Shown: positions 1 through 8,176 of the stretch, one piece after another
Position numbering within the stretch: position 1 is the first letter of the stretch
How the letters are laid out: the number at the start of each line of letters is the position of its first letter
NCBI GenBank assembly: GCA_021794475.1
Contig: JAJYQS010000043.1
Coordinates: forward strand, 1-35,691
Source: a bacterium
Lineage (GTDB): Bacteria; SZUA-79; Acidulodesulfobacterales; Acidulodesulfobacteraceae
Length of the DNA stretch: 35,691 bases
Direction of reading: 5' to 3'
Notes under the pieces: model-generated
The model's database searches: none
What the model was told of the DNA's origin: nothing
Seen by the model: only the letters and a program-made list of their open reading frames with translations
Translations under genes and position numbers: made by a program

Positions 1-119
1 TTTACATCATCGTTATAAAAATTATAACCTATTTAAAATCCAATGTCAATGCCAATATATAAATTATTCAGCAGAAATTATTTTTTTTATAAATTAATTT
101 TAATCAAATTTTTAAAACA
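1..119. other. AT-rich non-coding left edge
   Basis: This stretch lies 3' of metF and is almost pure A/T. I see no stem followed by a T-run on the minus strand, so no terminator for metF can be called. A plus-strand open frame that starts here runs antisense through the metF 3' end and looks like a shadow. Confidence 0.4.
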
Positions 120-998
120 TTATTCTTTAAAACTTTTTAAAAAATCAGGTATAGAGTCTTCTACTCCAAATGCCATTATGTGTAATCCGTTTACTCTATT
201 TTTTAAACCTTTTGCAATTCTTGCAGATATTTCAATGCCGGTTTTCAAAGGGTTGCTTGAATTTTCTAATTCGTCAATAATCGATTGCGGTATATATATT
301 CCTGGAATATTCTTATTCATAAATCTTGCCACTTTTGCAGATTTTAATATAAATATGCCTGCTATAATTTTTATATCGTTATAATTCTTATAATAATCAT
401 AAAATTTCTCAAAATTTTCAACGGAAAAAACAGCCTGCGTCTGAAAAAAATTGCAGCCTGCCTTTATTTTCTTTTCAAACTTCATAAGCTGCGGCTCTAA
501 AGGGTTTGATTCAGGATTAACGGCTGCCCCGATATAAAAATCAGTTTTGCCGTTTAAAATATTCCCGTTCATATCATGTCCGCTGTTCAGCCCTTTAATG
601 ATTTCTATTAAATTAACAGAATCTATATCATAAACAGGTTTTGCATGTTTATGGTCTCCAAAAGTTATATAGTCCCCAGTCAGCGTAAGAACATTATTTA
701 TTCCAAGCGCCGAAGCACCTAGAAGGTCCGACTCAAGAGCCATCCTGTTCCTATCTCTGCACGTTTGCTGAAAAATAGGCTCTCCTCCGATACTTTTAAT
801 ATATATCGAAGCGGCTAAAGACGACATTTTCATATTAGCCCCCTGATTATCCGTGACATTAAAAGCCGTTATTTGAGCTTCTAAAGACTTCAGAATAATT
901 TTAATCTTGGACAAATCAGTACCTCTTTCAGGAGAAACTTCGGATGTATATACAAAATCGTTATTTTCTAACTTATTCTTAAATATATTTTCAGACAT
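120..998 (-). CDS. metF: Methylenetetrahydrofolate reductase (MetF family)
   Basis: Cytosolic flavoprotein predicted to interconvert 5,10-methylene-THF and 5-methyl-THF. The 292-residue length matches bacterial MetF (about 280-300). Visible family signatures are TSEVSPERG at residues 18-26 (E20 matches the catalytic Glu of the family), TDNQG at 49-53, QQTCRDRN at 77-84, LTGD at 106-109, then GAAVNPE and FFQTQ in the second half; together they outline the TIM barrel that binds FAD and folate. It starts with ATG 28 bp after pheA, so the two are probably co-transcribed. The window also carries a whole glycine cleavage set that produces methylene-THF, MetF's substrate. Whether it works in methionine supply or in a Wood-Ljungdahl-type route cannot be told from here. 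Confidence 0.9.
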   Translation of the reverse strand: MSENIFKNKLENNDFVYTSEVSPERGTDLSKIKIILKSLEAQITAFNVTDNQGANMKMSSLAASIYIKSIGGEPIFQQTCRDRNRMALESDLLGASALGINNVLTLTGDYITFGDHKHAKPVYDIDSVNLIEIIKGLNSGHDMNGNILNGKTDFYIGAAVNPESNPLEPQLMKFEKKIKAGCNFFQTQAVFSVENFEKFYDYYKNYNDIKIIAGIFILKSAKVARFMNKNIPGIYIPQSIIDELENSSNPLKTGIEISARIAKGLKNRVNGLHIMAFGVEDSIPDFLKSFKE

Positions 999-1026
999 AT
1001 TATTTTTAGTTATGTTTTATTTATAT

Positions 1027-2100
1027 TTATATAGTTGCGTATTCGTAAGAACCGAGTATTTTAACAAAAATAGTGTATTCCTTAATATTTTCAATTGCTT
1101 TTTTTATACTTTCTTCAGATTCATGACAATCGACATCTATAAAAAATAAATAATCCCAGTTCGTTCTTTTTGAGGGTCTGGAAATTATTTTTGTAATATT
1201 AATTTCATTGTCGTAGAAAGGTTTTAATATCTTATATAGAGCTCCCACTGAATTTTTTATGGAAAACAATATGGAAGTTTTATCATTATTTGTTTTAACA
1301 GTCCTTTCTCCCTTAGATATTATCAAAAACCTTGTATAATTATTGGTAAAATCTTCAATGTGGGAAAAAAGCGCATTAAGACCGAATATGCGTCCTGCCG
1401 CCTCTGAAGCTATCGCTGCCGTATTGGTTTCATTTACAGCTATTTTACAGGCATCCGCGGTTGAAAATGAGTCTATTAATTCCGCATTTTTAAAATTTTC
1501 TTCAAGAAAATTTCTGCATTGAGCTAACGCTTGCGGATGCGAGTATATTTTTTTAATTTTTTCTTTGTCCGTTTCTTTAGAATACAGAAAATGGCTGATA
1601 GGAATCAGCTCCTCTCCTATTATGGTCACATTAGAATTCACAAACATATCCAGAGTCGCGTTAACCATTCCTTCCGTCGTATTTTCAACCGGTACGACTC
1701 CGTATTCTGATAATCCTTTAACAACATTATCAAATACATTTCCGATTGTTTTGACAGGAATGAGTGTTCTTGACTGTCCAAAACGTTTAATAGCTGCAAG
1801 ATGGGTAAATGTGCCTTCAGGTCCGAAATAGCTTATCTTGATGCTCGCTTCTATAGATATGCATGCCGACATTATTTCTCTGAAAATATTTACGATATGT
1901 TCGTTTTTCAACGGTCCTTTATTTAACAATCTGGCATGTTCATATACTTCGTTTTCTCTGGATGGATTATAGTAGGTCTTATTGTGTATTGATTTTATTT
2001 CTCCGATTTTAACGGCTATTTCTCCGCGCTTATTAAGGATATTGACTATATCCCTGTCTATTTCGTCTATTTGATTTCTTAAATTGTCAAGTTCTTTCAT
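1027..2100 (-). CDS. pheA: Bifunctional chorismate mutase / prephenate dehydratase
   Basis: P-protein making phenylpyruvate from chorismate for phenylalanine synthesis. Three modules are visible in 357 residues: an AroQ-type chorismate mutase helix bundle (about 1-88, with LRNQIDEID near the start), the dehydratase domain (about 89-265, FGPEGTFTH at 92-100, VPVENTTEG at 136-144, and the hallmark TRF at 256-258), and a C-terminal ACT domain (about 275-352). The ACT domain has the GAL motif at 286-288 and SRPSKR at 307-312, which normally bind feedback-inhibiting phenylalanine; the usual ESRP reads ISRP here, a change next to the effector site. It starts with ATG without an obvious SD sequence and is followed at 28 bp by metF. 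A promoter-like pair lies 150-175 bp upstream. Confidence 0.95.
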   Translation of the reverse strand: MKELDNLRNQIDEIDRDIVNILNKRGEIAVKIGEIKSIHNKTYYNPSRENEVYEHARLLNKGPLKNEHIVNIFREIMSACISIEASIKISYFGPEGTFTHLAAIKRFGQSRTLIPVKTIGNVFDNVVKGLSEYGVVPVENTTEGMVNATLDMFVNSNVTIIGEELIPISHFLYSKETDKEKIKKIYSHPQALAQCRNFLEENFKNAELIDSFSTADACKIAVNETNTAAIASEAAGRIFGLNALFSHIEDFTNNYTRFLIISKGERTVKTNNDKTSILFSIKNSVGALYKILKPFYDNEINITKIISRPSKRTNWDYLFFIDVDCHESEESIKKAIENIKEYTIFVKILGSYEYATI

Positions 2101-2205
2101 AATTTAGTTTAAAATTTATCATGCTATAAAACAGTGAAATAAAGAATAGTCCTATTAATATATATATAATCCGTTTTTATTTTTTCCTTCAAAACAACAA
2201 TAAAA

Positions 2206-2229
2206 TTAAAACAAAAATTAAAACAAAAA
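2206..2229. repeat. 12-bp tandem repeat in pheA leader
   Basis: Two perfect head-to-tail copies of a 12-mer (TTAAAACAAAAA on the plus strand) sit between the predicted pheA promoter and its start codon. On the transcript they read as U-rich repeats. They may be simple slippage products of AT-rich DNA; no function is implied by the sequence. Confidence 0.5.
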
Positions 2230-2246
2230 CAAATTTATGCTATAAT

Positions 2247-2275
2247 ATTTTACATTAAATTATATTAAAAAGCAA
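2247..2275 (-). promoter_or_regulatory. Candidate sigma70-type promoter for pheA-metF
   Basis: Reading the minus strand, TTGCTT (2270-2275) and TAAAAT (2247-2252) are separated by exactly 17 bp. Transcription would begin near 2240, leaving a leader of about 140 nt before pheA. The base composition makes chance matches common, so this is only a candidate. No phenylalanine-rich leader peptide is convincing in the leader. Confidence 0.35.
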
Positions 2276-2298
2276 AATTTTTATACCGATAAATTTGA

Positions 2299-3522
2299 TT
2301 AATTATTGGGAGCATAGTCAATAAATTTCATAAAAATACGCCCCAATATAAAAGCCAGCATTAAAAAAACGGCAAGCGATAAAAATATCAATTTTATTGA
2401 GTATGCCTCTCCTACATAAGCAAGAAAGAACGGACCTATGATACCTCCTATATCAAAATTGGACTGATATATAGTATTGGCGGCCACAATCTGTTTTACC
2501 TCAACAACTTCAGAAATTCGCATGGTTCCGATTGGAAAAATTAAAGCATGGGGTATACCGAGCAAAACAAGCGCCAGTGCATAAAAAATAATATTATTCG
2601 ACAGAAACATAGCCGCGAAGGATAACGAAGATAATAAAATTGAAATATTCATTATATTCATTTTTTGTTTTATTTTACCCTTTTTAGTAAGAAATAAAAG
2701 AGCAATGCGCGTTAGCAGCGAAGATATGAAAAATATTGCGAATAACAAAGTTATTAAAAAATAGGGCGCATTAAAATTATTTCGTGCGTAAACACCTCCA
2801 AATGCTACTATAGAAGCAAAACATATACTGAAAACAGTATTATAAAAAATCACCTCAAGAAATTTTTTATTTTTAAAAAGTCTAAAAATTAACTTATCCT
2901 TATTATTCGTATTATTTTGTTTAGATTCGCTATGAATTATATTTTTGTCCTGACACATTTTTTCTTTAATTTTATTTTTTGCAGTCTTGTTAATTTTTAT
3001 TGCAAAAAAAACACCTGCAGCGGCAAATACAAATAAAAGCAAATAAATATATCTTATATTTAAAACAGCAAGTAAAAGCGTGCCGAGAATAGGTCCTATT
3101 ACAAGGGCAAGGCTTAACATTAAGGAGTATATGGTTAAATTTTTTTCTATATCTTTTTTATCGGAAACAAAATTAACCAATGAAAGCAGAAAAGGCATTA
3201 TTATGGCAGTAGCAAATCCTGAAATAACAACAAATAGTAAAAATTCTATAAGTGAATCGGAAAAAAAATACCCCAGCATTGTCATAGAAAATAAAATCAT
3301 TCCGACAATTATAAATTTTGTTATATGGATTGGCTTTACTCTAATACTTACGATATAGCGGACTGAGAGAGTGCTTGCGGCATAAACGGCTGTGGCTATT
3401 CCGACATAGACAAGATTCGTATGCAATATATACTTCACAAAGAGCGGATTGATGGATTGCACCATCATAGTATTTGCTCTTTGAAAAAGTATAACTATAA
3501 ATACAAAAAATATAGCGGGCAT
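2299..3522 (-). CDS. Major facilitator superfamily (MFS) transporter
   Basis: Inner-membrane secondary transporter of 407 residues. Hydrophobic segments alternate with short charged loops over the whole length, about 12 in two bundles of six. The halves are joined by a long hydrophilic, Lys/Asn-rich loop around residues 178-212. The early motif region (TAVYAASTLSVRYIVSIRVKP) resembles the MFS loop 2-3 area but without the classical GxLaDrxGrr, so the subfamily and substrate are unknown. It begins 7 bp after the alpha/beta hydrolase gene and is surely translated from the same message. It could be an efflux pump of the drug/sugar type. Start is ATG with no clear SD, consistent with coupling to the upstream gene. 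Confidence 0.85.
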   Translation of the reverse strand: MPAIFFVFIVILFQRANTMMVQSINPLFVKYILHTNLVYVGIATAVYAASTLSVRYIVSIRVKPIHITKFIIVGMILFSMTMLGYFFSDSLIEFLLFVVISGFATAIIMPFLLSLVNFVSDKKDIEKNLTIYSLMLSLALVIGPILGTLLLAVLNIRYIYLLLFVFAAAGVFFAIKINKTAKNKIKEKMCQDKNIIHSESKQNNTNNKDKLIFRLFKNKKFLEVIFYNTVFSICFASIVAFGGVYARNNFNAPYFLITLLFAIFFISSLLTRIALLFLTKKGKIKQKMNIMNISILLSSLSFAAMFLSNNIIFYALALVLLGIPHALIFPIGTMRISEVVEVKQIVAANTIYQSNFDIGGIIGPFFLAYVGEAYSIKLIFLSLAVFLMLAFILGRIFMKFIDYAPNN

Positions 3523-3529
3523 TCTTATA

Positions 3530-4129
3530 TTATTCTTTAATATAAGAAATAATCATCGCCGTTAGTTCATCTTTGAATTCCGTAGCAAAAATATTTTGAC
3601 CGTGAGTGCCGCCTTTAAACAGATGCAAAGATTTTTTAGACTTCGTGCCGGCATACATATTTTTAATTCCTTCGGCAAATTTTTCGTCTTCGGAACCCAG
3701 ATAATGCACCGGAATATCTATAAAATTAACGCCCTCCACAAATGTAGAGGAAAGCGCTATAACGGATTTTATCTCTTCCGGTTTATACAATTTAGCTGCG
3801 TTTAACACCGCATTGCCGCCCATGCTTGCGCCAAGCAATGTTATATTTTTAACAAAATCCTGAGTTTTCATAAAATTTATTGCGCCTATAACATCTTCTC
3901 CTAACCCGGATAAACCGCTGCTGCCGGCTTTTGATAATCCATAGCCTCTAAAGTCGAACGCCAATGATGTAATTTTATTTTTCAAAAGGATTTCGCTAAG
4001 GTCATAGAAACTTTCTTTATTAAAAACTTTACCGTGAGCCAATATGACTGAATCAGGGTATGTGCCGAATAATGACCCGTATATTTCCCCGCCGTCGGCG
4101 GCTTCAAACTGAATTTCTTTAAAATCCAT
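3530..4129 (-). CDS. Small alpha/beta hydrolase
   Basis: Cytosolic serine hydrolase of 199 residues with the minimal alpha/beta-hydrolase core. The oxyanion region AHGK is at 31-34, the nucleophile elbow is GASMGG with Ser102, an acid candidate is Asp148 in GSEDEKF, and the catalytic His is likely His176 in GGTHGQN. RGYGLS at 61-66 is also typical of the fold. No signal peptide is present. The start ATG has a good SD (AAAGGAGT, about 7 nt upstream). It is the first gene of a two-gene unit with the MFS transporter, so it may process what the transporter handles, but substrate assignment is not possible. Dienelactone-hydrolase-like or small acyl-esterase families are the closest descriptions. 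Confidence 0.85.
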   Translation of the reverse strand: MDFKEIQFEAADGGEIYGSLFGTYPDSVILAHGKVFNKESFYDLSEILLKNKITSLAFDFRGYGLSKAGSSGLSGLGEDVIGAINFMKTQDFVKNITLLGASMGGNAVLNAAKLYKPEEIKSVIALSSTFVEGVNFIDIPVHYLGSEDEKFAEGIKNMYAGTKSKKSLHLFKGGTHGQNIFATEFKDELTAMIISYIKE

Positions 4130-4474
4130 ATTTATACTCCTTTTGCAATAAGTTATTTGCCGGTTAGTTTATTGGTTATATGTCCGATAGCTTTAGCCCG
4201 TAAAATAATATATCACAAATAAATTACCGGTATATATTAGTGGAAAGTTTAATCCGTATAGCAAGCAGCTGACTGCAAGCTCAGAATAACACATTAAACC
4301 GTTTGCTTTTGCTGCGTTTGTAATTTCATCATATTTATTGACTCAATTGCAAACTTATAGAATAGTTTATCACAGACCGCAGTTTTTTTCAACAAAAGCT
4401 GCAATATTTTTTATTTATTTTATTGCTTTCATATTATATCATTACAAAATAAATAATATCACTGCATTAATTTA
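4130..4474. other. 345-bp intergenic region between gcvPB and the hydrolase gene
   Basis: The stretch separates the 3' end of gcvPB from the hydrolase start. The part near the hydrolase is less AT-rich than other spacers here and has a direct GCAAGC repeat (about 4260-4280). On the minus strand after gcvPB there is a weak hairpin (GCAG...CTGC around 4380-4402) with A/T-rich arms but no clean T-run after it. I see no tRNA, riboswitch or convincing open frame; a plus-strand frame here overlaps gcvPB antisense and looks spurious. Confidence 0.4.
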
Positions 4475-6040
4475 TTATTTAAAAATTGGATTTTTATTGG
4501 CTAAAACTTCGTTAACTCTTCCTGTCTTAGTGTTTTTTGGCGATTTTGAGCCATATTTATTGCCTTTTTTCTTAATTTCTTTCATGGCGTCAATAAAACT
4601 ATCCATAGTTTTTATTGATTCTGTTTCTGTAGGTTCAATCATGATCGCACCGTGAATATTTTTAGGAAAATATATTGTAGGAGGATGAAAACCGTAATCT
4701 ATAATGGATTTTGCAAAATCTAAAGTGGAAATTCCTTCCGATTGGAAAACATTATCGTTCAGCACGCACTCATGCATGCATAATTCTTCCGGAAAAGGGT
4801 CGCTTTCAATAAAAGTATCTTTAAGTTTCTTTTTCATATAATTTGCGTTTAAAATTGCTATCTCACTAATTTTAGATATATTTTGTCTTCCAAGAGACAA
4901 CAGATAAGAATATGCTCTTAAAATTACGGCAAAATTTCCGTAAAACGAAGAAATCCTGCCGATTGAATATTCTCTTTTATTTTTTAATTCGTAATAATAA
5001 CCCTGTTCGTCATTTGCCGCCTGTTTCTTGTTTGCCGCCTGTCTGTCGGCGCTGATATATGGAACAGGCAAAAACTCTTTCAAAAAATCTTTAACCCCGA
5101 CGGGTCCGCTTCCGGGACCTCCTCCGCCATGCGGTGTAGAAAATGTTTTATGCAGATTCAAATGCAGTATGTCCACGCCAAAATCTGAAACTCTGCAATT
5201 ACCTATGAAAGCATTAAAATTAGCGCCGTCCATGTAAACTAATGAACCGTTTTTATGCATTAATTCAGCTGCTTCTCTGATATTTTTTTCAAATAATCCG
5301 AATGTGTTCGGATTTGTAATCATTATTGCTGCAACATCTTTATTAATATATTTCTTCAGTTCGTTTATATCAATATATCCTTTAGACTTATTTTTTATAT
5401 CGGCAGGTTTATCTGCGAAGAATGTTTTAATTTCAACCGGCGTAAAGCCTGCTATATAGCTGCTCGCAGGATTAGTTCCATGAGAACTGTCGGGAATTAA
5501 AACAATATTCCTTTTCTCATTTTTAACTTCAAAATATTTTTTAATAATCTTCATGCCTGTAAATTCACCGGCTGCGCCTGCCTGCGGATTAAACGTAAAT
5601 TCATCCAAACCTGTTAATCCGCACAATAACCTGTTGAATTCATATATTATTTTCAAAATAGGCTGAATATAGCCTGCCGGAAGCATCGGATGCAAATTTC
5701 TTATATTATTTAAAGAGGCTATCGTTTCGTTAATTTTTGGATTATATTTCATTGTACATGACCCTAACGGATAAAAAGCTGTATCTACGCAGATATTCCA
5801 GCTTGAAAGACGCGTGAAATGTCTTACCGCCGTGGATTCAGACACCTCTGGAAGCAGCAACGGTGAACTTTTTTCATTTCTTAAAAATTTTGCGTCAATG
5901 TAATCTTTAGCGGTTTTACTGATATGAGCCCCGCTTAAATTATTCGAAGGCATACTTATGCCGCTTAGTCCTTTTGAACTTTGATTAATTAATAAATCTT
6001 CGTTAAAAACGAGACCTTTTGACCCGGGGAATTTTTTCAT
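4475..6040 (-). CDS. gcvPB: Glycine dehydrogenase (decarboxylating) subunit 2, P-protein beta
   Basis: PLP-dependent half of the split P-protein, which decarboxylates glycine and hands the aminomethyl group to the lipoyl arm of GcvH. The PLP lysine is Lys298 in NLHKTF, followed by the glycine-rich segment TPHGGGGPGSGP (302-313). Other signatures are DTAFYPLGSCTMKYNP (86-101), NPQAGAAGE (151-159), SSHGTNPAS (185-193) and MDGANFNA (270-277). At 521 residues it is slightly longer than usual (about 480-500), with an extended basic C-terminus after residue 495. It is the last gene of the gcv cluster but is set apart from gcvPA by 213 bp that hold a nested hairpin and its own promoter-like boxes. 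ATG start without a clear SD. Confidence 0.95.
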   Translation of the reverse strand: MKKFPGSKGLVFNEDLLINQSSKGLSGISMPSNNLSGAHISKTAKDYIDAKFLRNEKSSPLLLPEVSESTAVRHFTRLSSWNICVDTAFYPLGSCTMKYNPKINETIASLNNIRNLHPMLPAGYIQPILKIIYEFNRLLCGLTGLDEFTFNPQAGAAGEFTGMKIIKKYFEVKNEKRNIVLIPDSSHGTNPASSYIAGFTPVEIKTFFADKPADIKNKSKGYIDINELKKYINKDVAAIMITNPNTFGLFEKNIREAAELMHKNGSLVYMDGANFNAFIGNCRVSDFGVDILHLNLHKTFSTPHGGGGPGSGPVGVKDFLKEFLPVPYISADRQAANKKQAANDEQGYYYELKNKREYSIGRISSFYGNFAVILRAYSYLLSLGRQNISKISEIAILNANYMKKKLKDTFIESDPFPEELCMHECVLNDNVFQSEGISTLDFAKSIIDYGFHPPTIYFPKNIHGAIMIEPTETESIKTMDSFIDAMKEIKKKGNKYGSKSPKNTKTGRVNEVLANKNPIFK

Positions 6041-6073
6041 AGTTTTAGTTATTCAAATCATTAATTAAAACAA

Positions 6074-6104
6074 ATTATAAATTATAGATTATAAATCAGT
6101 TCAA
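6074..6104 (-). promoter_or_regulatory. Candidate promoter with three phased TATAAT boxes upstream of gcvPB
   Basis: On the minus strand TTGAAC (6099-6104) is followed by three TATAAT hexamers spaced 7 bp apart (6088-6093, 6081-6086, 6074-6079). The last lies 19 bp from the -35-like hexamer, a loose but workable spacing; the middle one lies at 12 bp and the first at 5 bp. If used, gcvPB would have a short leader of about 27 nt and could be expressed independently of gcvT-gcvH-gcvPA. Confidence 0.35.
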
Positions 6105-6118
6105 TTATTTTAAATTAG

Positions 6119-6190
6119 GAACAGACGCCTATTTATACAAAAAATTTTATAAAATAGCCGATAAAGCTAATCGGCTGTAAATACCTGTTC
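6119..6190 (-). terminator. Nested hairpin between gcvPA and gcvPB (candidate attenuator/terminator)
   Basis: A perfect 7-bp stem (AGCCGAT 6156-6162 with ATCGGCT 6170-6176, 7-nt loop) is followed on the minus strand by a U-rich run that itself holds ATTTTATAAAAT. An outer 6-bp pairing, GAACAG 6119-6124 with CTGTTC 6185-6190, encloses the whole. The inner hairpin could end or slow transcription coming from gcvPA. The outer pairing could compete with that, or mark an RNA-processing structure. Confidence 0.4.
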
Positions 6191-6253
6191 TTCAAAAAAT
6201 AAACAATCGTATGTCCTTAATTTTTTTAATCTTCCCACATTTTATATAATAGG

Positions 6254-7696
6254 TCAAGAAAATATTTCAATTGCACGCTTAACGTAATTGTCTATATCTT
6301 TAATGCCTGTTTTTTCAGTTACCGCTATTAAAACTTCATTGCCGTCGTCTTCTAAGGATATACCGGCTAATATGCCTTTTTTCATCATTTCGTCTATAAA
6401 TACCGATGCATTCATTTTCTTATTCATTTTTTTATTATTTATTTCTAGAACAAATTCATTATAAAAATTTCCTGCATATTTAAGAGAAAACAAACCGGTA
6501 TCTATCAGCTTTTCGCATAAAATATGAGATAACTTAAGATTTAGAAGGGAGATTTCTTTAAAACCTTCTTTGGAGCACAAAGATAGATAAACTGCAGCTC
6601 TTAAAGCATTCAATGAATTGTTTGTGCAAATGTTAGATGTTGCAGCCTGCCTCCTTATGTGCTGTTCTCGTGTTGCAAGAATAAACAGATATGCGTCCTG
6701 ATTTTTGCTATCTTTAGACTTGCCGGTAATTCTTCCCGGCATTTGTCTTATAAATTCTTTTTTTGCGGCAAAAAGACCTAACAGCGGTCCTCCAAAATTC
6801 ATATAATTGCCAAAGCTATTTCCTTCACCTGCAAAAATATCGGCATTATAAAATCCGGGGGGCGCAATCGTTCCGAAACTGAAAGGTTCTGACGAACACA
6901 CGATCAAATGCGGCTTTGAAGATGAGTCTGATTTTTCACTGTGGACTATTTTCTCAATAATCTCTAAATCCTCTATAATTCCGAAATAATTCGGCTGCTG
7001 AACTATAAAAGCGCAAATATTTTTATTTTCTTGTAATTTTTCCGTCAAATGAGCAGCGTCAGTATAGCCTTTTTCAGAATCAATATCTGTAAATTCTATA
7101 ACAATACCTAAATCTTTGATAAAAGTTTTAACAACTTCTATATAAGTCGGATTAACACTTTTGGAAACAAGGATCTTAATTTTTTTGTTATTGCCGATAT
7201 CGGAATCAGTTTGACAGTTTTGGCGATAAATCCGCAAAGACATGAGCACTGCCTCAGCCAAACTTTCTGCGCCGTCATACATTGAAGCATTAACGGCATC
7301 CATTCCTAAAATTGATGCAAGCATAGATTGAAATTCAAACAGCGCCATTAAGGTTCCCTGACTGACTTCAGGTTGATACGGTGTATAGGGGGTATAAAAT
7401 TCGGCTCTTGACATTATTGCGTCAACTGCTGACGGGACGTAGTGGTCGTATATGCCTCCGCCTGCAAAAACCGGTATGCTGCCGCTGTCGCGCAATTTAT
7501 CGTTTATATCGGAAAAATACTTATAAAGCGATAATTCATCCATCTGAGCAGGCATAAAATCGAGTTCTTTTTCCTCGATTAAAGAAATATCGCCTATAAT
7601 TTTATAAAATAATTCTTTTTTATCTTTAATGCCGATAAATTTATATATTTTTTTTATTTCTTCATTCGAAGCGGGAATATAGCGAAAACTATTCAT
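6254..7696 (-). CDS. gcvPA: Glycine dehydrogenase (decarboxylating) subunit 1, P-protein alpha
   Basis: Partner subunit of the split P-protein; forms the active heterotetramer with GcvPB. Hallmarks are FAGGGIYDHYVPSAVD (77-92), EFYTPYTPYQPEVSQGTL (99-116) and the MYDGAES stretch (139-145). The 480 residues are a little longer than the usual 440-450, with hydrophilic additions around the middle (near 170-180). The ATG lies inside the end of gcvH (8-bp overlap), so translation is coupled to that gene. Its stop is followed by the structured 213-bp spacer before gcvPB. Confidence 0.95.
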   Translation of the reverse strand: MNSFRYIPASNEEIKKIYKFIGIKDKKELFYKIIGDISLIEEKELDFMPAQMDELSLYKYFSDINDKLRDSGSIPVFAGGGIYDHYVPSAVDAIMSRAEFYTPYTPYQPEVSQGTLMALFEFQSMLASILGMDAVNASMYDGAESLAEAVLMSLRIYRQNCQTDSDIGNNKKIKILVSKSVNPTYIEVVKTFIKDLGIVIEFTDIDSEKGYTDAAHLTEKLQENKNICAFIVQQPNYFGIIEDLEIIEKIVHSEKSDSSSKPHLIVCSSEPFSFGTIAPPGFYNADIFAGEGNSFGNYMNFGGPLLGLFAAKKEFIRQMPGRITGKSKDSKNQDAYLFILATREQHIRRQAATSNICTNNSLNALRAAVYLSLCSKEGFKEISLLNLKLSHILCEKLIDTGLFSLKYAGNFYNEFVLEINNKKMNKKMNASVFIDEMMKKGILAGISLEDDGNEVLIAVTEKTGIKDIDNYVKRAIEIFS

Positions 7697-8081
7697 GGTT
7701 TGATTTTACAAAAGATTCGTAAGAATTTTTATCCATCAGCGACGACAAATCAGAAGAATTATTTAATTCTATTTGCGCAATAAATCCCTCTCCTAAAGGT
7801 TCATTGTTAATTAATTCCGGAGTCTCATTTAGTTTGGAATTTACGAATTTTATCGTTAAATCCACAGGAGCATAAATTTCCGAAACAGACTTGACGGATT
7901 CTATTTCACCTATTTTTTCATCTTTTTTATATTGCTTTCCTATTTCGGGAAGCTGAACATAAACTATGTCTCCTAATTCTGATTGCGCAAAATCTGAGAT
8001 GCCGAGATTATAAACATTATTTGAATCAAGACTAATCCATTCATGAGATTTTGCAAAATAAAACTTACTATTATCCGCCAT
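7689..8081 (-). CDS. gcvH: Glycine cleavage system H protein
   Basis: Lipoyl carrier that shuttles the aminomethyl group between P- and T-proteins and the dihydrolipoyl group to the L-protein. The lipoylation site is Lys64 within GEIESVKSVSEIYAPV. The N-terminal SHEWISL and the ELGDIVYVQLPEIG segment are typical, and 130 residues is the standard size. ATG with a good SD (GAAGGAG, about 10 nt upstream). It lies 95 bp after gcvT and overlaps gcvPA by 8 bp. The L-protein gene is not in this window, nor are lipoyl-attachment genes. Confidence 0.95.
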   Translation of the reverse strand: MADNSKFYFAKSHEWISLDSNNVYNLGISDFAQSELGDIVYVQLPEIGKQYKKDEKIGEIESVKSVSEIYAPVDLTIKFVNSKLNETPELINNEPLGEGFIAQIELNNSSDLSSLMDKNSYESFVKSNHE

Positions 8082-8176
8082 CTTTTTGCAGCTCCTTCAA
8101 AATTTATTATTTTTTAATATTATCTAATATTATTTTATCTTATCTAATTGTTTGATTTGTTTATTCCTATTGCTAT

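Noticed and set aside
43-384. Plus-strand 113-aa frame at the left edge
   Set aside because: Antisense to metF; hydrophobic composition comes from the reversed AT-rich codons.
2101-2240. Phenylalanine leader-peptide attenuator for pheA
   Set aside because: Only minimal frames such as a four-codon TTG-TTT-TTG-TTT run exist, without an SD or a downstream GC-rich terminator.
4330-4370. Plus-strand TTGACT that resembles a -35 box
   Set aside because: No TATAAT-like hexamer at 16-18 bp, and no plus-strand gene follows.
4338-4655. Plus-strand 105-aa frame over the gcvPB 3' end
   Set aside because: More than half lies antisense to a confident gene, and no SD or family motif is visible.
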